This document shows, one piece after another, positions 47,834-56,262 of a stretch of 64,000 nt of DNA. The stretch is from Streptomyces lucensis JCM 4490 (lineage in GTDB: Bacteria > Actinomycetota > Actinomycetes > Streptomycetales > Streptomycetaceae): positions 248,001-312,000 of the forward strand of contig NZ_BMUE01000004.1 of assembly GCF_014650035.1 (NCBI RefSeq), in the 5' to 3' direction. Numbering within the stretch: position 1 is the stretch's first letter; each line of letters opens with the position of its first letter. The notes below the pieces were generated by a model that was not told the origin of the DNA, did not search any database, and saw only the letters and a program-made list of their open reading frames with translations. The translations under genes and the position numbers were made by a program.

Positions 47834-50551
47834 TCAGCCCGCCGGCACCGACTGCTCCGCGGGGAGTCGGCCGTATACGCGTTCCGGGGTCAGCGGCAGG
47901 GCGCGGAAGCGGACGCCCGTCGCGTCGTGCACCGCGTTGGCGAGCGCGGGGGCCACCGGGTTGATGCAGCACTCGGCCATCCCCTTCGCCCGCATGGGCC
48001 CCACCGAGTCCGACGAGCCCACCAGGAGGACCTCGGTGCGGGGGACGTCGGCGTAGGCGGGGATGCGGTAGTTCCGCAGGTTGGGATTGACCATCACGCC
48101 GTTGGCGTCGACGTGGTGGTTCTCGGTCAGCGCGAAGCCGATCCCCTGGGCGACGCCGCCCTCCACCTGTCCCCGGACCTGCGCCGGGTTGATGATCACT
48201 CCGGCGTCCGCCGCGTGCACGCTGTACAGGATCCGTATCTCGCCCGTCACGCGGTGCACGGCGACCCGGAAGCCCTGCGTGTTGGAGGTGACGCTCCGGG
48301 GCGAGCCGTACGCCTTGCGTGCGGCGGTGAAGCGGATGCCGCGCGTGCGGGCCAGCGCGACGAGTTCGGCCAGCGGGACCCGCCGGTCCCCGCAGACGAC
48401 ACCGTCGTCGTCCATCGCGCACATGACGACATGGACGCCGGTGTGCGCCGCGGCGAACTCCAGGATCCGGTCGCGTACGGCGTTGGCCGCGCGCAGGACC
48501 GCGTTGCCCGCGACGAAGAGGCCGGCGCTCGCGAAGGCGCCGGTGTCGAATCCCGTGCGGTCGGTGTCGGACTGGACGAGGCGGATCCGCGAAGGCGTCG
48601 TGCCCAGCTGGCTGGCCGCGATCTGGACGTGGGCCGTGGAGGTTCCCTCCCCGAACTCGGGGGTTCCGACGGCGAGTTCGTAGATGAGGTCGTCGCCCAG
48701 GGTGACCCAGGCCTCGGAGATGTGTTCCGTCGGGGGCGCGGTCTCGTGCAGGGAACTCGCCACGCCGGCTCCGACGAACCACTCGGGGCCGGGAGGCGGC
48801 AGGCCGGCGGTACGGGCCAGGGCGTCGCCCACCATGTCGACGCACTTGGCGAGCCCGTCCTCGGTGAAGACGACGTCGTCGGGGCCGTCGTGCAGGGCGA
48901 CCAGGGGCTCACCCGGCCGGACGATGTTGCGCCGGCGCAGTTCCAGCGGGTCGAGGTGCAGGGCACGGGCCAGTTCGTCCATCGCCGACTCGACCGCGAA
49001 CGCCGGCTGCGTCATCCCGTACCCGCGCAGCGCCCCGCTCGGCACGGTGTTGGTGTAGACGGAGTACGCGTCGTACTTCTTGTTGGGGCAGCGGTAGATC
49101 ATGACGGCGGCTCCGCCCGCGTACAGCGTCTCGCCGCCGTGGTTCCCGTAGGCGCCGGTGTTCGACACGTTGCGCACCTGGAAGGCGGTGAGCGTTCCGT
49201 CGGCCTTCGCGCCGAGCCTGACGGTCAGGGTCATCGGGTGCCGCGGGGAGGCCGTGGTGAACTCCTCCTCACGGGTGTACTCGAGACAGGTGGGCCGTCC
49301 GGTGTCGAGGGTGGCCAGTGCGACGAGGTCCTCGGCGATCACCTCCTGCTTGCCGCCGAAGCCGCCGCCGACGCGCCTGCAGAACACCCTGAGCTGATCC
49401 GGGCGCAGCGCGAACAGGTACTCCAGTTTGACCTTGGCGATCGACGGTGACTGCGAACTGGTGCGGACGTTCAGCCTGCCGTTCTCCATCCAGGCGAGGG
49501 CGCCGTGGGTCTCCAGGTGCGCGTGCTGCACGCGCGGTGAGAAGTACGTGCCCTCGTGGACCACGTCGGCCGCGGCGAATCCGGCGTCGACGTCCCCGAT
49601 GTGCGAGTGGAGTTCGAGCAGGATGTTGTGGGCGGGGTCGCGGACGAACGGGTCGTGGGAGCCGTGCAGCCGGGGTGCGCCGTCGGCCATGGCCGCCTCC
49701 GGGTCGAACACCGCCGGCAGCACCTCGTACTCGACGGCGAGACGCCGGCAGCCCTCCTCCGCCGCGCCGACCGTGTCGGCGAGGACCGCGGCGACGCGCT
49801 GGCCGGCGAAGCGGACCGTGTCGTCGAGGATGTAGGTGTCGTCCGGGTCGACCAGGTGGTCGGTGTGGATAGCCGTGGTGAAGCGTCTGCGGGGCACGTC
49901 CTCCCAGGTGTAGACCCGGTGCACGCCGGGCACCGCGAGGGCGGCGCTCCTGTCGATCGAGAGGATGCGGGCGTGCGCGTGCGGCGAGTGCAGCACCTTC
50001 AGGTGCAGCATGCCGTCGATGTGCGTGTCCATGGTGAACTCGGCGTGCCCCGTCACCACGTCATGGCCGGCCGGAGCGCCGACGCTCGTCCCGACGGCCT
50101 TGCCCGGCGCGGCCTGCTCCACCGCGCTGACGCCCATCACGGCGTCCTCGATCGCCCGGTATCCGGTGCAGCGGCAGAGGTTGCCCTTCAGCGCCCTCGG
50201 CAGGTCCGCCTTCTGCTCCTCGGTGAGCGTCGCCGACGTCATGATCATCCCCGCGGTGCAGAAGCCGCACTGGAAGCCGGGGGCGTCCTCGAACTGCCGC
50301 TGCATCGGATGCGGGGCGCCGGGCCGTCCGAGGCCCTCGATGGTGGTCACCTCGTGGCCGTCCGCGCGGAACGCGGGGGTGATGCAGCTGTGGACCGGCG
50401 CGCCGTCCAGCCACACCGTGCAGGCGCCGCAGTCGCCCGCGTCGCACCCCTTCTTGACGCCGAAGTGACCGAGTTCGCGCAGGAAGGTGCGCAGGCACTG
50501 GCCGGGCGCCGGCTCCTGGCCGAACTCCCTGCCGTTGACGATGTAGTTCAT
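47834..50551 (-). CDS. Molybdenum hydroxylase: fused [2Fe-2S] and molybdopterin subunits
   Basis: A 905-aa fusion. The N-terminal ~150 residues are a [2Fe-2S] subunit with C36, C41, C44 and C56 (plant-ferredoxin cluster) and C95, C98, C126 and C128 (second cluster, CGFCTAGM and CRCTGY). A short Ala/Gly linker leads to the molybdopterin-binding subunit (VTGHAEFTMDTHIDGMLHLK; CRRVGGGFGGKQEV; MAECCINPVAPALANAVHDA). Xanthine-dehydrogenase-family members usually keep these parts on separate genes. Reaction: hydroxylation of an N-heterocycle or aldehyde; substrate unknown. ATG 50551 overlaps the FAD-subunit stop. Confidence 0.9.
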   Translation of the reverse strand: MNYIVNGREFGQEPAPGQCLRTFLRELGHFGVKKGCDAGDCGACTVWLDGAPVHSCITPAFRADGHEVTTIEGLGRPGAPHPMQRQFEDAPGFQCGFCTAGMIMTSATLTEEQKADLPRALKGNLCRCTGYRAIEDAVMGVSAVEQAAPGKAVGTSVGAPAGHDVVTGHAEFTMDTHIDGMLHLKVLHSPHAHARILSIDRSAALAVPGVHRVYTWEDVPRRRFTTAIHTDHLVDPDDTYILDDTVRFAGQRVAAVLADTVGAAEEGCRRLAVEYEVLPAVFDPEAAMADGAPRLHGSHDPFVRDPAHNILLELHSHIGDVDAGFAAADVVHEGTYFSPRVQHAHLETHGALAWMENGRLNVRTSSQSPSIAKVKLEYLFALRPDQLRVFCRRVGGGFGGKQEVIAEDLVALATLDTGRPTCLEYTREEEFTTASPRHPMTLTVRLGAKADGTLTAFQVRNVSNTGAYGNHGGETLYAGGAAVMIYRCPNKKYDAYSVYTNTVPSGALRGYGMTQPAFAVESAMDELARALHLDPLELRRRNIVRPGEPLVALHDGPDDVVFTEDGLAKCVDMVGDALARTAGLPPPGPEWFVGAGVASSLHETAPPTEHISEAWVTLGDDLIYELAVGTPEFGEGTSTAHVQIAASQLGTTPSRIRLVQSDTDRTGFDTGAFASAGLFVAGNAVLRAANAVRDRILEFAAAHTGVHVVMCAMDDDGVVCGDRRVPLAELVALARTRGIRFTAARKAYGSPRSVTSNTQGFRVAVHRVTGEIRILYSVHAADAGVIINPAQVRGQVEGGVAQGIGFALTENHHVDANGVMVNPNLRNYRIPAYADVPRTEVLLVGSSDSVGPMRAKGMAECCINPVAPALANAVHDATGVRFRALPLTPERVYGRLPAEQSVPAG

Positions 50552-51375
50552 GCCAGGTCCCCTGCCGTGAGTTCGCGGCGGATCTCCTCGGCGAAGTGCC
50601 GTGTCAGGTGCCGGCGGTGGTCGGGGGTGCCGTTGGGATCGGCGAACCAGACACCGGCCGGCAGGGCGTCGATGCTCTGCCGCAGGGTGCGGGCGTCGGG
50701 CAGGGAGTCGAAGGCGATGCGGACCGGCCGCGTGGTGCCGGCCGTGACGGTGAGGGCCAGGTCGCTCGCTCCCCGCCGTTGCGTGCCCACGAGGAACACC
50801 GTCGAACGGCCGAGCCGGGTCAGTGTGAAGCGGCGGTGCGCGGTGCGTCCGCGCAGCGCGTACCCCGGGATGGTGACGCGCCGGAGGATCTCGCCGGGGG
50901 CGAGGACGTTGCGGTGGTCGCCCGTGACGAAGTCGAGGGCGTCGACGAAGCGGACGGAGCCGTCGGGCGCCCACAGCTCGTACCGCGCCTCCAGCGCGAC
51001 GGTCAGCGTGATCATGGGGCCGGCGGGCAGGGACATGCAGATGTTCCCGCCGACGGTCGCCGCGTTCCAGACCTTGAACGACGACAGGAAGGCCTCGCAG
51101 CTCTTGCGGAAGAGGATCGCGGCGGTCCAGTCCCGGGGCCACGGGAAGGCGTACAGGTCGCGGATCGTGCAGGTGGCGCCGATCTCCAGGCCGTCGTCGG
51201 TGGGCACTACGGGTTCCCAGGGCAGCGCCGTCAGGTCGATCAGCCGGCGCAGGTCCGGCTGCTCCGCGGAGTAGAGCCACGTTCCGCCTGCGAGCCAGGC
51301 GTCGCCGTCGTGCCAGTCCGCGCCCGGCCGCTCGGACGGTCGCCGGACTACTTCGGTGATGGTGTTGAGGTCCAT
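50548..51375 (-). CDS. Molybdenum hydroxylase FAD-binding subunit
   Basis: A 275-aa CoxM/XdhB-type subunit. The FAD loop is seen as WLAGGTWLYSAEQPDLRRLI and the second flavin contact as ATVGGNICMSLPAGPMI. It passes electrons from the iron-sulfur clusters of the fusion protein to an acceptor. ATG 51375 is the likely start although its ribosome site (AGGTCGG) is weak. It heads the FAD - [2Fe-2S]/Mo - ABM operon. No molybdopterin insertion factor (XdhC type) is in view. Confidence 0.88.
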   Translation of the reverse strand: MDLNTITEVVRRPSERPGADWHDGDAWLAGGTWLYSAEQPDLRRLIDLTALPWEPVVPTDDGLEIGATCTIRDLYAFPWPRDWTAAILFRKSCEAFLSSFKVWNAATVGGNICMSLPAGPMITLTVALEARYELWAPDGSVRFVDALDFVTGDHRNVLAPGEILRRVTIPGYALRGRTAHRRFTLTRLGRSTVFLVGTQRRGASDLALTVTAGTTRPVRIAFDSLPDARTLRQSIDALPAGVWFADPNGTPDHRRHLTRHFAEEIRRELTAGDLA

Positions 51376-51638
51376 GAGCCGACCTACGGGGGAACGGAGT
51401 GCGGGAAGGCGACGGCCCCCTGGCCGTGCTGGAGCGGGTCTCCCGCTGGTCGAGCGGGTACCGGCCGCCGTCCCGTGCCGTTCGGGGCGGCTTAGCCGCC
51501 CGAGGGACCGGCAGGCCCGGACACGTTTGTCACAGTTTATCCCAGTCCTGTTCGCCGGGCAGGGCGCGGACGGACCGACGGCACCCCCCGCGGGCACCTT
51601 CGCCGCGCCGACCCGCGAGCTGTGCTAAGCTTCTGGTG
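51376..51638. other. Divergent intergenic region between molybdoenzyme and csp genes
   Basis: Contains the promoters of both units; together with the csp leader the gene-free stretch is 380 bp. A low-GC patch at about 51525-51550 (TTTGTCACAGTTTATCC) is the likeliest site for the molybdoenzyme promoter. No gene was seen. Confidence 0.35.
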
Positions 51639-51668
51639 TTGCAGTTGTGGTACCCATGAACCTATGTG
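51639..51668 (+). promoter_or_regulatory. Candidate csp promoter
   Basis: TTGCAG (51639-51644), 18-base spacer, TATGTG (51663-51668). It would give a leader of about 80 nt ahead of the csp start, as is normal for cold-shock genes. Assigned by eye. Confidence 0.45.
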
Positions 51669-51700
51669 CGCCTGACGGGAATGTTTCTCCATCGGGCGCA
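51667..51700 (+). promoter_or_regulatory. csp 5' leader hairpin
   Basis: TGCGCC and GGCGCA at the ends of a 34-base segment, with further inner pairs, form a stem near the start of the csp leader; a second small stem (CCGG-CTTCT-CCGG) lies at about 51711-51723. Folded leaders of this kind control cold-shock mRNA translation in other bacteria (inference here). Confidence 0.4.
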
Positions 51701-51755
51701 TTAGTTGTTTTCCGGCTTCTCCGGATGGGGCCTCTGCCTACAGAAGGAGAATGTC

Positions 51756-51959
51756 ATGGCACAGGGAACCGTGAAGTGGTTCAACGCCGAAAAGGGTTTC
51801 GGCTTCATCCAGCAGGACGGCGGCGGCCCCGACGTCTTCGCGCACTACTCGAACATCCAGTCCCAGGGCTTCCGTGAGCTCCAGGAGGGCCAGCGGGTCT
51901 CGTTCGACGTCACGCAGGGCCAGAAGGGCCCGCAGGCGGAGAACATCGTCCCCGCCTGA
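51756..51959 (+). CDS. cspA: Cold-shock protein (CspA family)
   Basis: A 67-aa nucleic-acid chaperone with RNP1 KGFGFIQ and RNP2 DVFAHYS, starting [17 protein letters not shown]. It binds single-stranded RNA and DNA and keeps mRNA unfolded. AAGGAGA lies seven bases ahead of ATG 51756. It is followed by a strong terminator and then the DEAD-box helicase gene, an order shared by Streptomyces genomes. Confidence 0.95.
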   Translation: MAQGTVKWFNAEKGFGFIQQDGGGPDVFAHYSNIQSQGFRELQEGQRVSFDVTQGQKGPQAENIVPA

Positions 51960-51981
51960 TCGCCGGACGCGTAATCCGCTC

Positions 51982-52016
51982 ACCGGGGTTCGCACCGTCA
52001 TGGTGCGGACCCCGGT
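51982..52016 (+). terminator. csp terminator/attenuator before the helicase gene
   Basis: Arms of 15 bases (ACCGGGGTTCGCACC and GGTGCGGACCCCGGT, one G-T pair) with a five-base loop, followed by TTGTGCTGTTCT. It lies between csp (22 bp upstream) and the helicase start (31 bp downstream), so helicase expression from the csp promoter needs readthrough. Confidence 0.88.
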
Positions 52017-52047
52017 TTGTGCTGTTCTCAGAAAGGCAGTCAACTGC

Positions 52048-53664
52048 ATGACCCGCAGGCCCCAGAAGCCGAACCGGCGCGCCTCGTCGCCCCGCCCGTC
52101 CGCGTCGTCGCCGAAAGAGTTCCGGCTGCCGGAGAGCACGACACCCGCACTTCCCGCCGTCGAGGACTTCGCCGCTCTCGACATGCCCGCGGGGCTGCTG
52201 AAGACCCTCACCGCGCAGGGCGTGACCACGCCGTTCCCCATCCAGGCGGCCACGCTGCCGAACTCGCTCGCCGGCCGTGACCTGCTGGGCCGGGGACGCA
52301 CCGGCTCCGGCAAGACCCTCGCGTTCGGGCTGGCGCTGCTGGCCCGTACGGCCGGGCTGCGAGCGGAGCCCAGGGCCCCGCTCGCCCTCGTGCTGGTGCC
52401 CACGCGTGAGCTGGCCCAGCAGGTGACGGACGCGCTGACCCCCTACGCGACGGCCGTGAACCTCCGGCTGGCGACCGTGGTCGGCGGGTTGTCCATCACC
52501 AAGCAGGCCGCCACGCTCCGGCGCGGCGCCGAGGTGGTCGTGGCGAGCCCGGGCAGGCTGAACGACCTGGTGGAACGCGGGGACTGCGTGCTCGACCAGG
52601 TGCGCATAACGGTGCTGGACGAGGCCGACCAGATGACCGACATGGGCTTCCTGCCGCAGATCACGAAGCTGATCCAGCAGGTGCGGCCCGACGGGCAGCG
52701 GCTCCTCTTCTCCGCCACCCTGGACCGCAACATCGACCGGCTGGTGCAGCGGTTCCTGACCGACCCCGTGGTGCACTCCGTGGACCCGTCCGCGGGAGCG
52801 GTGACCACCATGGAGCACCACGTGCTCCACGTGCAGGACGAGACCGACAAGAAGGCCGTCGTCACGCGCATCGCGGCCCGTGACGGCCGGGTCATCCTCT
52901 TCCTGGACACCAAGAGGTCCGCCGACCGGCTCGCCAAGCGGCTGCTGGCCGTCGGTGTCCGCGCGGCGGCACTGCACGGGGGCCGCTCGCAGCCGCAGCG
53001 CAACCGCACCCTGGAGCAGTTCAAGAACGGCGAGGTCACCGCCCTGGTGGCGACGAACGTCGCGGCCCGGGGCATCCACGTCGACGACCTCGACCTCGTC
53101 GTCAACGTCGATCCCCCCACGGACCACAAGGACTACCTCCACCGGGGTGGCCGCACGGCCCGCGCCGGCGGTTCCGGCAGCGTGGTGACGCTGGTCCTGC
53201 CCGAGCAGAAGCGGGACGTGACCCGGCTCATGTCGGACGCGGACATCCGCCCGCGGACGGCCCGTGTCACGTCGAGCGACGCCGCACTGGCCACCATCAC
53301 CGGCGCCCGCGAGCCCTCCGGTGTGCCCGTGACCATCGAGATCCCCCGGCCTGCGACGCCGGAGGTCTCCCGCGCGGAGCGCAAGCCCGGCGCCAAGCCC
53401 GGCGGTCGGTCCGGCCGCCGGCGCCGCGGCGGTGGTGGCGGCGGCGGCGGCGAGGGCAAGACTGCGACGGGTACCGACAACAGGGCGGGGAGCCGGGGAT
53501 CCGGCCGTCCCTCCGTGGGCGGCTCGACGGCCGGCACCGCCGCCGGCAAGGCAGTCCGCGCGTCCGGGCGGCGTTCGGCGGCCGACGGGGCCAGGGGCGG
53601 CGCTGCCGCATCGGGCGGCCGCGGCCCGGACCGCCGGGGCGGCCGCCGCACCTCCGCCGGCTGA
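52048..53664 (+). CDS. DEAD-box RNA helicase
   Basis: A 538-aa helicase. Visible motifs: Q motif (TTPFPIQAATLP), Walker A GRTGSGKT, PTRELAQQ, Walker B VLDEADQ, SAT in LLFSATLD, and HRGGRTARAG. The C-terminal ~130 residues are basic, Gly/Arg/Ala-rich and low-complexity (RRRRGGGGGGGG), typical of RNA-binding tails in actinomycete helicases. AAAGG lies about 11 bases ahead of ATG 52048. It unwinds RNA duplexes, and its position after csp suggests use in the cold. Confidence 0.92.
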   Translation: MTRRPQKPNRRASSPRPSASSPKEFRLPESTTPALPAVEDFAALDMPAGLLKTLTAQGVTTPFPIQAATLPNSLAGRDLLGRGRTGSGKTLAFGLALLARTAGLRAEPRAPLALVLVPTRELAQQVTDALTPYATAVNLRLATVVGGLSITKQAATLRRGAEVVVASPGRLNDLVERGDCVLDQVRITVLDEADQMTDMGFLPQITKLIQQVRPDGQRLLFSATLDRNIDRLVQRFLTDPVVHSVDPSAGAVTTMEHHVLHVQDETDKKAVVTRIAARDGRVILFLDTKRSADRLAKRLLAVGVRAAALHGGRSQPQRNRTLEQFKNGEVTALVATNVAARGIHVDDLDLVVNVDPPTDHKDYLHRGGRTARAGGSGSVVTLVLPEQKRDVTRLMSDADIRPRTARVTSSDAALATITGAREPSGVPVTIEIPRPATPEVSRAERKPGAKPGGRSGRRRRGGGGGGGGEGKTATGTDNRAGSRGSGRPSVGGSTAGTAAGKAVRASGRRSAADGARGGAAASGGRGPDRRGGRRTSAG

Positions 53665-53795
53665 GGAACCGGCCGGCGTCCCTCGCGGCCCGGCGGGAGA
53701 CCGTCGTCCGGCGTGCGCCCTTCAGGGGGCCGCGACGCCGGGCCGGCGGTCCCGCGGTGCCGGGCTCGCGGTGCCGGGCTCGCGGTCCGTGGCCG

Positions 53796-54998
53796 TCAGG
53801 CGTTGGAGCCGCCGTGGGTGTGGCGCAGTCCTGAGCGGCTGCCGTGCCAGTCCAGCACCATGGTGGTGGCGTCGTCCGCCAGCTGGCCCCCGCACGCGGC
53901 GTGGACCGCCGCGATCATGGCCTGGACCACTTCGCGGGGGTGTTCGCCGCGTGTGTCGTGGATGAGTGCCGGCAGGTCGACCGCGGCGGCGCGGCGATCG
54001 TGCATGCCGTCGGTGATCAGCACCAGGCGGTCGCCCGGCTCCAGGAGGAGCCGCTGCACCTCGTAGGTGACCGGGGCGGGCATCCCGAACGGCATATTGA
54101 TCTTGAGGGCCAGCTCCTCCACGCGGTCGCCGCGCAGCCGCAGCGGCCAGGGATGACCTGCGTTGACCAGTTCGCAGACGCCGCTGTCCAGCTTCACGCG
54201 CAGCAGCTGGCCGGTGGTCATGCCGCGGGCGTTGCCGGTGATCGCCCGGTGGGCGGCGTACGCCTGGTCGGTGAGGCTGCGGCCTGAGCGGCGGGCTCCG
54301 CGCAGGGCGGCGACGGTCAGCGTGGCGAGCAGCGCGGAGGCCGTGTCGTGGCCCATCGCGTCCGTGATCGACAGGTGCAGGGTGTCCTGGTCGAGGGCGT
54401 AGTCGTAGGTGTCGCCGCCGATGTCGTCGGCCGGGGCCAGGCCGCCCGCCAGGGTGAACTGGGCCGCCTCGCAGCAGGACGCCGACGGCAGCAGCTGGTG
54501 CTGGATCTCCGCCGCCAGGCTCACGACGGTGGTGCGCCGGCCCCAGTGGTACAGGTCGGTGAAGCGGCGGTCGGTGACCACTATGTAGGCCAGCGCGTGC
54601 GCTGCCTCCACCACCGCGTCACGGACCGCGTCGTCCATGTGCGGCACCACGAGGTCCAGCACGCCGATGCAGTCGCCGCGGTTCGTCACCGGCGCCAGCA
54701 GTCGGTAGCCGCCCTCCCCGTCGTCCTCCTGGTAGAGGCGCTGGGTGCGCAGCACCCGGTCGTAGAGGCTGCCCTCCAGCTCCATCCGCTCCGCCTCGCC
54801 GCGTCCGTTCCCCGCACGGTCGGCTCTGGGCAGGCGGATGGCCTGTCTGCCGATCATGTCGACGAACAGGAACGACACCTCCGCCGCCGACAGCCGCTTC
54901 TCCAGGTTGCGGGCCACCACGTCCACGGACTCCACCGGAGCGGCGTCCTCCGCCGCTCGCAACACCTCGTCCAAGCCCAAGACCTCACCACCGATCAC
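53796..54998 (-). CDS. GAF-SpoIIE (PP2C-like) serine phosphatase
   Basis: A 400-aa signalling phosphatase. A GAF-type sensory domain (residues about 20-155) is followed by a PP2C/SpoIIE catalytic domain with metal-binding Asp in DDIGGDTYDY, SITDAMGHD and LITDGMHD, and ends QLADDATTMVLDW. Such proteins dephosphorylate anti-sigma antagonists in partner-switching systems. GTG 54998 is used: GGGGAGG lies five bases upstream; a GTG two codons earlier sits inside that site. No partner gene is adjacent; an anti-sigma-like ATPase lies at 59.7 kb. Confidence 0.9.
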   Translation of the reverse strand: MIGGEVLGLDEVLRAAEDAAPVESVDVVARNLEKRLSAAEVSFLFVDMIGRQAIRLPRADRAGNGRGEAERMELEGSLYDRVLRTQRLYQEDDGEGGYRLLAPVTNRGDCIGVLDLVVPHMDDAVRDAVVEAAHALAYIVVTDRRFTDLYHWGRRTTVVSLAAEIQHQLLPSASCCEAAQFTLAGGLAPADDIGGDTYDYALDQDTLHLSITDAMGHDTASALLATLTVAALRGARRSGRSLTDQAYAAHRAITGNARGMTTGQLLRVKLDSGVCELVNAGHPWPLRLRGDRVEELALKINMPFGMPAPVTYEVQRLLLEPGDRLVLITDGMHDRRAAAVDLPALIHDTRGEHPREVVQAMIAAVHAACGGQLADDATTMVLDWHGSRSGLRHTHGGSNA

Positions 54999-55048
54999 AG
55001 GCACCTCCCCGATTCACACACCCCGGGTTCCCCGCAGCCCCGGCCTGG

Positions 55049-55277
55049 ATGCGGGCCCCGGCCCAGCTCTCACCACGGCGACTTGCCGAGGCACCGGGCA
55101 GTCAACTGTCGAATCAGCTTGTCGACAACGTCAACGAAGAGTGGTCGCAGCACTGCGTTCCTGTCGTCGTTCGGTACCTCCGCGAGGCGGTCAGCGACAT
55201 CGGGCGGGCGGCGGCAGCGGGCACGGCAGGCGGGCCGATCAGGAGAAGCGGGTCAGGACGTCATCGGGGTGACTTGG
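55049..55277 (+). other. Protein-like frame, possible remnant
   Basis: Between the phosphatase and the aldo/keto reductase. One plus frame reads SNQLVDNVNEEWSQHCVPVV then VRYLREAVSDIGRAAA, which looks like a helical protein, but third positions are not G/C-biased, there is no ribosome site, and the frame runs antisense into the reductase. Either chance or a short decayed gene. Confidence 0.22.
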
Positions 55278-56186
55278 TCAAGCGGTTGTGTGCTGGAGGG
55301 AATCCAGGTCGGCCAGTTCGTCCTCGGAGAGGCGTAGAGAGCCGGCCACCACGTTCTGGGCGAGGTGGTCGAGGTCGCCGGTGCCGGGAATGGCCAGGAC
55401 GTGCGGGCCGCGATGCAGCGTCCACGCCAGCCGGACCTGGGCAGTGCTCACTCCCCGGGCGTGAGCGAGGGTGTGCACCGTGCCGCTGTCGTCGGCAGGG
55501 GCGCCGGCGGTTCGTCCAGTACCTGCGATCGAGTAGAACGGCACGAACGCGACGCGTTGTTCACCACAGATGCGCAGGAGGTCTTCCTGTTCGGGCGAGG
55601 CGCCGATGCCGTACATGTTCTGGACGCAGACCACCGGTGCAATGGCCTGGGCCTCGGCGAGGTGGTGGGGACGGACGTTAGAGAGGCCCAGGTGGCGGAT
55701 GAGTCCGGCGTCACGCAGTTCGGCGAGCGCGCCGAAGCGTTCGGCAATGGAATCGGTGCCGACGATGCGCAGGTTGACCACGTCGAGGTGGTCACGGCCG
55801 AGCTGGCGCAGGTTCTCCTCGACCTGGCAGCGCAGTTGCCCAGGGGTGGCGTGTGGCAGCCAGGCACCTGATGGGTCGCGGCCGGGTCCGACCTTGGTGG
55901 CGACGACGAGATCGTCCGGGTAGGGCGCGAGGGCGCGATTGATCAGTTCGTTGGCGGAGCGCAGCCGTGAGAAGTAGAACGCGGCGGTGTCGATGTGGTT
56001 CACGCCGAGCTCGATCGCACGGCGCAGCACCTTGATCGCCTGATCGCGGTCGCGCGGGACGGCGTCGGGCGCGAACGCCTCGCCGTGCTGAGTGAGGCGC
56101 ATCGCGCCGAAGCCGATCCGGTTGACTACGCGGTCGCCGAGCTTCCAGGTGCCCGATGCCGCCGCGTTGATCGTCTGTGAGGTCAT
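55278..56186 (-). CDS. Aldo/keto reductase
   Basis: A 302-aa (beta/alpha)8 NADPH-dependent reductase. NRIGFGAMRLTQ at the N-terminus, catalytic D and Y in GVNHIDTAAFYFSR, K in VVATKVGPGRD, and AIPGTGDLDHLAQNV near the cofactor site. It reduces aldehydes or ketones; substrate unknown. ATG 56186 has no ribosome site and may be near-leaderless. It is divergent from the ArsR-like regulator 76 bp away, which probably controls it. Confidence 0.9.
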   Translation of the reverse strand: MTSQTINAAASGTWKLGDRVVNRIGFGAMRLTQHGEAFAPDAVPRDRDQAIKVLRRAIELGVNHIDTAAFYFSRLRSANELINRALAPYPDDLVVATKVGPGRDPSGAWLPHATPGQLRCQVEENLRQLGRDHLDVVNLRIVGTDSIAERFGALAELRDAGLIRHLGLSNVRPHHLAEAQAIAPVVCVQNMYGIGASPEQEDLLRICGEQRVAFVPFYSIAGTGRTAGAPADDSGTVHTLAHARGVSTAQVRLAWTLHRGPHVLAIPGTGDLDHLAQNVVAGSLRLSEDELADLDSLQHTTA

Positions 56187-56262
56187 GGCGGGATGATCGG
56201 CGCACGGTAGCCTGGCGGGCCATTGATTAACGCATACCTGAATCGATTGAGGGGCAGTTGTC

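Noticed and set aside
47834..51280. Treating the 1148-codon minus frame as one giant molybdoenzyme
   Set aside because: The part upstream of 50551 is the FAD-subunit gene read in the wrong phase; the true start overlaps the FAD-subunit stop.
53757..53786. Tandem TGCCGGGCTCGCGG repeat after the helicase gene
   Set aside because: Only two copies in GC-rich intergenic DNA; no sign of function.
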